This document shows, piece after piece, positions 1 through 7,900 of a stretch of 10,949 nt of DNA. The stretch comes from Nitrospira sp. Its GTDB lineage: Bacteria > Nitrospirota > JACRHL01. How positions within the stretch are numbered: the first letter of the stretch is position 1; every line of letters begins with the position of its first letter. Under the pieces are notes generated by a model. That model saw only the letters and a list, made by a program, of their open reading frames with translations. It searched no databases and was not told the DNA's origin. Made by a program: the position numbers and the translations under genes. Location of the stretch: the NCBI GenBank assembly GCA_026994095.1, contig JALWRU010000482.1, positions 1 to 10,949 on the forward strand. The letters run 5' to 3'.

Positions 1-694
1 TGTCACACCAGCTGTTGGTACCACCCCGATAGGCAGCCGCCGCAATGTCGGCATGCTGTACATCAACGCCACTATCAACCACCGCAATGACACTGCCTGC
101 TCCGCGATAGCCCAGCGTCCACATATCGCGGGCGGTGATGGCATCCAGATTCCACAGGGAATTTAACGGGGTATTGTCGCCCGGTGTTGCCGCCAGCGGC
201 GTGACCGGCATCTGTAACGGAGAATCGATCGAAATCTGCGCTTCAGGAAAGGCGGCTGCCAGCGCTGCGATGGTCTGGGCGTCGGCCCGCACCCCTACCG
301 CATCGGCAATCCACAGGGAGCGGTAGGCCATCGAGGCATCGGTACCTATCTGCTGCTCCAGCGCCGCCACCAGCGAATGCTGGCGCGCCTTGGCCAGATA
401 TTTCATGGTGACTGCCGCCGCTTTGGCCTGGGCCTTGCGCGAAATATGGGGTGCCAACAGCGGGGTCGGAATCCCGCCCCCGGAAAACGACATGATCACC
501 TGATGAACCTGCCGGGAGGGGCTGCTTTTCAGCAGTTGGCGCACCTCCGCATCCAGCCCGTAGGCGCTACCGATCGCAGGGGTCAGCAGGCCGATCAACC
601 CGGCCATGCCGAGCTGTATCACCCGCGACGACCACGCCCGTTGCCGCCTGGGCCGAACGGCATCGTCAACTGTTATAGGATTGTGTTGGGTCAC
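1..694 (-). CDS. Subtilisin-family (S8) serine peptidase, N-terminal part (3' end outside window)
   Basis: The 231 visible residues form a secreted subtilase precursor. A basic n-region (RPRRQR, residues 14-19) leads into a hydrophobic stretch at about 25-44 ending in AIGSA, a plausible signal-peptidase site. Residues about 62-160 resemble the I9-type inhibitor propeptide seen in bacillopeptidase-F-like enzymes. The catalytic domain starts near W181 (WNLDAITARDMW) and carries the Asp motif VVDSGVD with D207 as the presumed catalytic Asp (bases 74-76), followed by YRGGTNSWCD. The His and Ser of the triad lie beyond the left edge, so activity cannot be confirmed. The start is GTG at 694, chosen because GGGGAG sits 7 bases upstream; an in-frame GTG at 709 directly after the preceding stop has no such support. 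It is the last visible gene of the array, 15 bases after the lipoprotein gene. Inferred role: processing or turnover of the exported proteins encoded upstream. Confidence 0.9.
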   Translation of the reverse strand, partial: MTQHNPITVDDAVRPRRQRAWSSRVIQLGMAGLIGLLTPAIGSAYGLDAEVRQLLKSSPSRQVHQVIMSFSGGGIPTPLLAPHISRKAQAKAAAVTMKYLAKARQHSLVAALEQQIGTDASMAYRSLWIADAVGVRADAQTIAALAAAFPEAQISIDSPLQMPVTPLAATPGDNTPLNSLWNLDAITARDMWTLGYRGAGSVIAVVDSGVDVQHADIAAAAYRGGTNSWCD

Positions 695-701
695 CAGGAC
701 A

Positions 702-707
702 CTCCCC
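702..707 (-). promoter_or_regulatory. Ribosome binding site fixing the GTG start of the S8 peptidase
   Basis: GGGGAG on the minus strand, 7 bases before GTG at 694. It begins only three bases after the TAG stop of the lipoprotein gene (710-712), so translation of the two genes may be coupled. Confidence 0.7.
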
Positions 708-709
708 AC

Positions 710-1183
710 CTAAAGGACCTGCCAGTTCTTCACCTGCACGTCGCCGAAGCGAACCTCCACCATCTGACCCGATTTGATCACCTGATGAGGGTTGGAAAAT
801 AGAATGAAATGGATACGACCCACCTGGGACTTGGGCACCTTGGTGCGCAATTTACCCAGCATGGTCTGCGGCACTTCGGCCACCATGCCGCTGGCCGGGT
901 CGACCACCTCCATGCGGAGGGGGCTGCCCTTTTTTTCCAGCTTACTGGCCAGCTCCGGGTCAACGACCCGATAGCGCAGGTCCAGCATATGGCCGCCTGC
1001 CACCGTGCGTAAGGAGACCAGTTCGATCCCCACCTCGCGCGCAAGCCGCTCTACCCCGGTGGATAGAGCGGCTGCGGATGTCTCATCCTGAGACCGCAAG
1101 GAATGTGTGTGTCCAGCGCCGTGTGAGCAGCCGATTGCCACCAACAGGGAACTGGCTACCAAGAGCCGGAAATGCCACTTCAT
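710..1183 (-). CDS. Small lipoprotein of unrecognised family
   Basis: The product is 157 residues with a type II signal: MKWHFRLLVASSLLVAIGC, with C19 as the lipidated Cys (lipobox VAIGC) and Ser at +2, which favours outer-membrane sorting. An in-frame ATG at 1207 would add 8 residues, but ATG 1183 has GGAGAG just upstream and gives a normal lipoprotein n-region. The mature part is soluble, starts with a His-containing linker (SHGAGHTHS), and has a compact mixed alpha/beta look: HMLDLRYRVVDPE, then a segment around MVAEVPQTMLGKLR, then RIHFILFSNP and a C-terminal beta-like stretch ending NWQVL. I do not recognise a named domain and assign no function. It sits 42 bases after the PEP-CTERM gene and 15 bases before the S8 peptidase, so it is probably co-expressed with the surface proteins. 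A metal role for the His-rich start is only a possibility. Confidence 0.85.
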   Translation of the reverse strand: MKWHFRLLVASSLLVAIGCSHGAGHTHSLRSQDETSAAALSTGVERLAREVGIELVSLRTVAGGHMLDLRYRVVDPELASKLEKKGSPLRMEVVDPASGMVAEVPQTMLGKLRTKVPKSQVGRIHFILFSNPHQVIKSGQMVEVRFGDVQVKNWQVL

Positions 1184-1188
1184 GTGTT

Positions 1189-1194
1189 CTCTCC
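1189..1194 (-). promoter_or_regulatory. Ribosome binding site deciding the lipoprotein start
   Basis: GGAGAG on the minus strand lies 5 bases before ATG 1183. The upstream in-frame ATG at 1207 has no comparable site and falls inside a hairpin loop, so 1183 is preferred. Confidence 0.7.
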
Positions 1195-1215
1195 AAACGT
1201 CATCCATTGACGTTT
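1195..1215 (-). promoter_or_regulatory. Hairpin abutting the lipoprotein ribosome binding site
   Basis: A perfect 8-base inverted repeat (AAACGTCA / TGACGTTT) with a 5-base loop. On the transcript its 3' arm ends at the base just before GGAGAG of the lipoprotein gene. It lacks a following U-run, so it is not a normal intrinsic terminator. It could be an mRNA structure tuning translation or 3'-end stability, or a palindromic operator. Function is unproven. Confidence 0.45.
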
Positions 1216-1225
1216 TGCGCCGACC

Positions 1226-1855
1226 CTAGACCGGGGTCGGACCGTTCAAAAGTTTACGCCGTTTGAGGCCGATCAACAATGCCAGACCGGTGCCCATCAG
1301 CAACCAGGTACCCGGCTCGGGAACCGGCGCGGTCGCAATCGACCCGGTGAGGCTTAGGCCGTCCAGCAGGAAGTCCAAAGACAGGGGCTCATTGGCGAGC
1401 CACAAGGTACCCAGAATATCCAGGTCCAGGGTACCGGCAGCCGTCTTGGCAATGTCCAGGGTCGCGAGCAGGAAATCGTTGGAGCCGATCACCGCAGGGT
1501 TATTCAGATTGGTGTTCACGAACTGGCCCGGGGCGTACTCCATGAACCCGCCCAGACCGGTACTCAGGGTGATGCCCTCAAGCGCCAGACCACCGGTGCT
1601 GGAAGCAATGCCCATATCAAAGCCCAACAGGCTGTTGAGCGGGGCACTGGTGGTTTCGTTGTAGAACGCGGTCACGTCCAGCACCAGCCCCAGCGAAATA
1701 TGGCCGCTGGCATTGGTTTCAAAGACGTTAGTGGACGGGTTGGTGCCCTCCAGCAGGGTGAGCTGGATCGGCACTGCCTGGGCCGATGCTGTTACCAGCA
1801 TCATGCCCAACCCGGCCATCAGACTCGCGATTTTCATTTTTTTAGAAGCTAACAT
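1226..1855 (-). CDS. PEP-CTERM protein with cohesin-like ectodomain
   Basis: The product is 209 residues. Residues 1-27 are a Sec signal peptide (KKMKIASLMAGLGMMLV, cleavage after ASAQA). The C-terminus has the PEP-CTERM signal: VPEPGT at 178-183, a hydrophobic span to about 196, and the basic cluster KRRK at 198-201, so it should be recognised by an exosortase (family knowledge). The middle (about 52-172) is a beta-rich domain with a cohesin-like pattern: LGLVLDVTAFY, LLGFDMGI, then FLLATLDIAKTAAGTLDLDI near 128-147, close to the typical cohesin strand run. The cohesin call is pattern recognition, not a search. ATG 1855 is preferred because AAGGAG lies 8 bases upstream. It follows the giant gene, whose product ends in a dockerin, by 85 bases; a dockerin-cohesin pairing that ties the giant protein to the cell envelope is a reasonable inference. 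No cysteines are present. Confidence 0.9.
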   Translation of the reverse strand: MLASKKMKIASLMAGLGMMLVTASAQAVPIQLTLLEGTNPSTNVFETNASGHISLGLVLDVTAFYNETTSAPLNSLLGFDMGIASSTGGLALEGITLSTGLGGFMEYAPGQFVNTNLNNPAVIGSNDFLLATLDIAKTAAGTLDLDILGTLWLANEPLSLDFLLDGLSLTGSIATAPVPEPGTWLLMGTGLALLIGLKRRKLLNGPTPV

Positions 1856-1892
1856 TACACATTCTCCTTCTTGCTTTTCTTCCTTGATATCA

Positions 1893-1910
1893 CTGTGGCA
1901 AGACCCACAG
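1893..1910 (-). other. Short hairpin between the giant gene and the PEP-CTERM gene
   Basis: A 6-base stem CTGTGG/CCACAG with a 6-base loop lies in the 85-base gap. There is no T-run after it on either strand, so it is a weak candidate for an intercistronic mRNA structure, not a clear terminator. The rest of the gap holds the AAGGAG ribosome binding site of the next gene and nothing else I can recognise. Confidence 0.3.
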
Positions 1911-1940
1911 AGAACCTTTGTTTACCCTGATCTAACAGCC

Positions 1941-4900
1941 CTATTGATTCTGGAAAATCTGGTTCCAGAGCTGCAGATCCGGGAAGTCGATCGTACCGTT
2001 GTTGTTCAGATCGCCGGTGCTTACCGCAGCGAACCCGGGATCACCCAGCGAGAGGCCCAGCGAATTGGTCAGCAGCGCGTAGTCCGCCAGATCCACCTGG
2101 CCATCCAGGTTCACATCTCCGGCCAACGGTCCACCCACCGGCGGGTTGATGGTCACCACCGCCGTCGACGATGCCGTGGCACCGCTCAGGTCAACCACCG
2201 TGAGGGTGGCGGTATAGGTGCCCACTGCCGTGTAGGTGTGGAACACCGACGGAGTGACGGTGTTCACCGACGGAGTCCCGTCACCGAACGACCAGCTGTA
2301 GTTCAACCCGGCGTTATCCAGCGGACTGATGTCCGAGGCACTACCGACCAGGGTGACCGGCAGACCAGTCGTGCTGGTCAGGTCCGGACCTGCATCCGCC
2401 ACCGGCGCGATGTTGGCGATGTTGGCCACACTCTGTAACGGCGTACCACCATCGATGGTCAGGAACACCGCGTAGGAGCCGCTGTTGGCGTAGGTATGGT
2501 TGACGATCTGGCCATTGGCCGTACCGCCGTCACCGAAGCTCCAGGCGAAGGTGGTCCCTGCCAGCGCAGAGGCGTCGAAGGCCACCGGGGCGCCCTCGGC
2601 ACCGCTTACGGTCGGCATTCCGGCACCACCAGTGCTACAGGTGTTGGTGACACCCGGACCGGCCACACGCTCATCGGCACCTGCATCGAAGCAGCCGTCG
2701 ATGGGACGGGCATTGCCGTCGAAGTCCACACCCGGCGCACTCACCGTACCGCCAGAGAAGCTGCTCTCGCCGTACTGCAGTGCCTGCGAGTTGGTGACCA
2801 CATGGTAGTCACCGGTCGGTGCCAGCGGGCTGAAGTGGATGACCACCGGTACCTGCAGCGGGTTGATGGCCACCTCACCTGCGGCCCGGATGGCCACGGC
2901 GGTCATGGTGTTGTCGTAGGAGTTGACGAACTGCGGATCCACACCAATCTGGTTAGTGGCACCGGAGCTCACCGGCAACGTTGCCAGCACCTGTGCGGAG
3001 AACATGTTATTGCTCACCTCCGACAGGACACCAAAGCCAAGGTAGAGTGACAGGTCGTAGGCACCCTGTAGAGACAAGGTCTCCGTAGCGTCACTCCAGG
3101 TGTAGGCGTTGTTGGCCCAGAACACGTTGTTAAACAGTGCCGGGTCGCTATGGCCCGGCTGACCACCCACCTGGAACGGACGGGTGTTCGGGTAGACCAC
3201 CAGACCAGCACTATGCGGACCGTTGTCCAGCAGCAAGGTGCCTGCGGTAGAGGTGGAGATGTTCTTGGCCACGGTGTTGTTGATCAGCACCGTTTCAAAG
3301 GAGTCCTGAATCTTGATCGCACCCTGAGCACCTGCCAGGTTGTTCACAATGATGTTGTTCTCCACCCGAACCGGACCGTTTGCGGCCTGTTCGATATCCA
3401 GCGCAGCACCGTCCTCGTTCGAGAAGTTGCCCTGCAACAGGTTGCCAGAGATCTGTACCGGACCGGTACCGGCAGACGCCGCCCCGATCGCGGCCGGAAC
3501 CGGCCCCTTCACCAGCACACCACCGGCATCGGTGAAGGACCAGTTGAAGAGGATGTCGTTCGACTCAATCGAACCCAATGCACCGGTGTTGGTGTTGATG
3601 ATGGCAATACCACCACCCGCCGACGTGGTGCCGTTGGCACAGATCAGGTTGTCGTTGATACGGTAGTCGCTGACGCCGTTATAGACGCCGATACCACCGG
3701 CTCGCACCAGGGTGCCGTTGTGCAGCACCCGGTTGTGGTGAATCCAGGGGTTGGCAATGAAGTTGTCGTTCAGTCGGGGGAAGCCCAGACCAATGCCGCC
3801 ACTGTAGCGACCGAAGTTATTCTCCACCTTGTTGTTACTGATAATGGTGTTGTCGGCGAAGGTATTCACGTGGATACCACCACCCAAACGGCCACCTTGA
3901 ATGGTCAGACCATCCACATGCACTCCGTTGGCTCCGCCGTTCTTGCCCAGTACCGTGATGGTCGAGAACAGCGCGGTAACCGGCTGCTCGGCCGCCAGGT
4001 CCACCAGACCGGAGGCGGTGATGGCCGACAGGGTGTTCCCCCAGCTCGGGTCCACGACCGGGTCGAGGAAGGCCCCGTCAATAACGGTGGCCTCAGAACC
4101 AAAGCCCTGCAAGGTGATGCCCTTGTAGACGATCACGTTCTCACGATAGATGGTGGGGTTGCCCACCACGCCCGGAACCAGTACCACCGAACCGGCAGGG
4201 GCTGCATCCACAGCCGCCTGAATGGTGGTGGTGACCGTCACGAAGTTGGGGTTATAGATCGCCCCGGTAACGTGAATCGTGATGCCGTTGATCGCTTCGG
4301 TGTTATTGGCATCGGTCACAATCAACTGACCAGCGCCTTCCGGGGCACCTGCCAGCGACACCACAATCTGGGTATCCGACCAGCTGGTCGTCGTCAACGG
4401 CGTACCGTCCAGGGTCACGACCCCGGTGGCGCTACCGAAGCTGGTACCCGTCAGCGTAATGCTGTCAGCCACTGTGCCACGGGGCGTATCCACACCGTGC
4501 AGGCTCGGTACGGTACCGGCCTCACAGGTGATGTTCTGGTGGGCCAGGAAGCCGTTGATCGGCGTCAGCGCCATATCGGCGAAGTTGGCACCACCCGGAT
4601 AGAACTGGAACACCATCAAGAGGGTGTTGTAGTTCGGGTTGAAGTTCGGATCAGGGTTATCGATCGGCCCACGATCGTTGGCACGCACCAGCAAGGTGTT
4701 GGGGCCAAGGCCGGTAGGCGAAGGCACGTTGACACGCTGGTTGGTGGGCACGAGGGCCTCAAAGAAGCCGTTCTGATCGGTGTAGACCCGAGCCACTTCC
4801 TTGCCACTGAAGTCCTTGATCGAGACCGGCACATAGGGCACACCCGATTTATCACCAAACTGGGGCACACCCGGAGTGGTTTCAAGGTTCAGGTTGTCGT

Positions 4901-7900
4901 TCACAAAGCCCTTGATGCGCGCCGGCAGCGGCACCTCGGTGAACAGGTGGAAATCAGCACCGGCGTTGTTACCGTTGGTGAGCGTCGCCACCTTGAGATT
5001 ACAGTCGTTGCGGGTCTGACCGAAGAACGGGCTGTCGACCAGGGTTACCAGTCGCTCCGGACCGACACAACCAGCCGGGTTCAGCAGCGGAGCCACCGGG
5101 GCCGGACCGTTGCCATTCGGCCCCCAGGTGTCACCAGCGTTGATCACGTTGATGTCGTTGGCGGTCACCAATTTATAGTTATCCGGTACCACGACCTCAG
5201 TGAGGTACTTACCCGGAGCCAACGGCGAGCACAGCCCGCTATCCTGCGCATACAGTGCGTTGGGGTCACCCGGTACCGTGTCGTTACGGCAGTTCTCGAA
5301 GAACTGATAACCGCCATCGAACACACCCGGCTGAACCTGTGCCCAGGTGCGCAGCACCTCCTGACAATTGGGGTCCACGGTAGGCGCACCGTTCGGATCG
5401 AGGATCGGGCAGTTGGTCGGACGGCTGTCAGTGAAGCTGTCAGTCTGCACAGTACCCAGGATGCGACCCTTGCGGGCCTCACCGGTGACCGGATCGGTCT
5501 CCAGCAAACCGGTGACCGGGTTGAGAATCGGCTCGTACAGGTTGACGGTCACACGGGGAATACCCGGCTCCCAGGGGTCGGCAGCTGCATTGCTAGCATC
5601 AAAAGCGTTACGGGTAGTGCCGTACCAGACAACGCCGGAGATACCACCGTTCAAGGCGGTATAGTCGTTGCCAACCGAAGGGTTACCCACCAACGGATAG
5701 GCTTTTTTACCCCAGTTGATTTCGATGCTGGCACCTTCCAGCACAAAGTTGTTCAAGGTCAACACCGGACCGTGGTCCACCCGCTCGTCCGCCAAAGCGC
5801 GGCCCAGCAGCGGCAAGCCGGTACCGGCCTTGATGTGGGCACCGGTGGCACCCAGGCGGGCATAACCCACCGCCGGAACCATCCAGTGACCGAAGGGGAA
5901 GAAGCGGCGGAAGTGGTACTCACCTTTTTCATCGGTGACGGTACCATACAGGCCACTGCCATCGCGGCGCACCACGTCGACAGCCTCACCCGGAATCCCC
6001 TCTTCACCGGCATCCTGGATGCCGTTCTCGTTCTCGTCATAAAACACGGTGCCGTGCAACTGACCCCACCAGTCGGGGATCGGCAGTGGACGACCGGCCA
6101 CGGTGGGCGAAGTCTCGAAACGCGGGTCGTAGACCTGCACGTCGGTCTCCACCGTGAATACGTTGGTGGCCGGATCGCGGGTCACCTTCGGCATGGAGGC
6201 CGTATAGATGGCCATGATGTAGTCCAGACCGTCGTCGAAGACCACGACCTGATAGGTGCCGTTGGGCACATTGGTGAACTCGAAGTTACCGTTCTCGTCA
6301 CCACGGACCACCGCAACCGTCTGGTTAGAGCCGGACAGGTCGTTCAGGGCCAGCCAGGGACGGTCGACCGGAGTCACCGCACCATCCGGCAGATTGAACG
6401 GCGGCTGGGCAGCCTCCACCTTGTTGACGTGGCCGAAGAAGCGGCCCGTACCGGTGGTGTCACCCGGGTTACAGGTACCCATATCACACTGCTGCACAAA
6501 GCCGTGATAGATCATGCCGGCAGTCTCGATGGGGTAGATCCCCTGGCTACCTGCATGAGTGAAGGCATCGTTGATCTTGCTGCCTTCAATCGTTGTGGTC
6601 TGAATCCAGCCAGTGCCCGGCAGAGGCACCGCCTCCACCGCGTACTTGCCCGGAGCAATGTTGTCGATCAGCAGGAAACCGGTATCACCGGAGTAGCAGG
6701 TGCCGCCGGTACCCGGAATGACGTTGCCGCCCGCATCGTACTGGGAGCAGATCGGGTTGCCATGGACGTCCTCGGACACCAGACCGCCGTACTCATCAGA
6801 GATCACAATCTTGAACGGATCCACCACGCCGTTGCGAGAAGGCGCAGGCTCGGTGATGCGATCCCAGGCACCGTTCAGCGGTGCGGTATCGGTAAAGATC
6901 TGAACGGCGATACGGGCCACCGGAATCGGGTTCTTGTGAACCCCGACAGTGACACTGGTCACGCCGCCAGGACCGGCTTTAAAGCCGATGCCGTCCATGC
7001 GATGACGACCGCCATCCAGCGCTGCCTGACCGGTAACCGGGTTACCGGCACCGTCCAGCGGGGTGGTCAATACCTGTACATAGAAGTCACCATCCGGCAG
7101 CAACACGGTATTGCCGGTGATCGGGTCGGGGATCGTGCCCGAACGCACCACCGGGGTGTCGCTGGAAAAGATCTCTTCCGACGGGCAGGCCGGCGAACAG
7201 GTCTGTGTCTGCGGATTCACCTTGTGGGCATTGTCCACGGTGATGAGGTACTTGAAGTTGGGGATCGGCGTACCGGTGCCCTCTTCCAGCACAATCAACT
7301 GCACCGGGTTGGTGCCAGGAGGGCCAGCGGGAGGCGGCGCCACAGCAGTACCGGTAACGGTCAGGTCAAATACGCCCAGGTTGGCACCGCCACGTCCGTC
7401 ACGGATGTGCACCTGCACCGGCACACTATAGGTGCCGCCGGTGGAGGAAGACGAGGTCCAGGTGATGACACCGGTGGTCGGGTCGATGGTCATGCCAGCA
7501 GGCTGATCAATCAGCGAATAGGTGACCGTATCGACCACATCCGGATCGGTGGCGACAATGGTCTTGCTGAATACATCACCGGCCAGAACCGTGGCGTTGC
7601 TCAACGTACCGGCAGTGAACACCGGGTGCTGGTTGACGTCCAGGTTCAAGGTGACACCAAAGGTGTTAGTGCTCAGCACAGTGGCACCGTCAGAAACCAC
7701 GACCTGCACCAGCAGATCGGTCAGGCCGCCAAACACCTGGTTCGGGTCCCAACTGATGCGGCCGGTGGCCGGATCAATGGTGACGCCGGTCGGCACCGGA
7801 ATATCCGGGTTGGGCGGGTTCGGAATCGGAATCAGACTATAGGTATGGGTACCGTCCAGGTTGCTGGCATCCAGCAACTCCAGATCGTAGACATAGGTCT

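Noticed and set aside
377..802. Plus-strand open frame of 141 codons
   Set aside because: It overlaps the S8 peptidase and the end of the lipoprotein gene in antisense, has low-complexity Arg/His/Pro-rich translation and no domain signal.
1893..1910. Intrinsic terminator splitting the array after the giant gene
   Set aside because: The stem is only 6 bases and no T-run follows on either strand.
1713..2438. Plus-strand open frame of 241 codons across the gap between the giant and PEP-CTERM genes
   Set aside because: It is antisense to the PKD/dockerin end and the PEP-CTERM signal peptide, with Arg/His-rich translation typical of a shadow frame.
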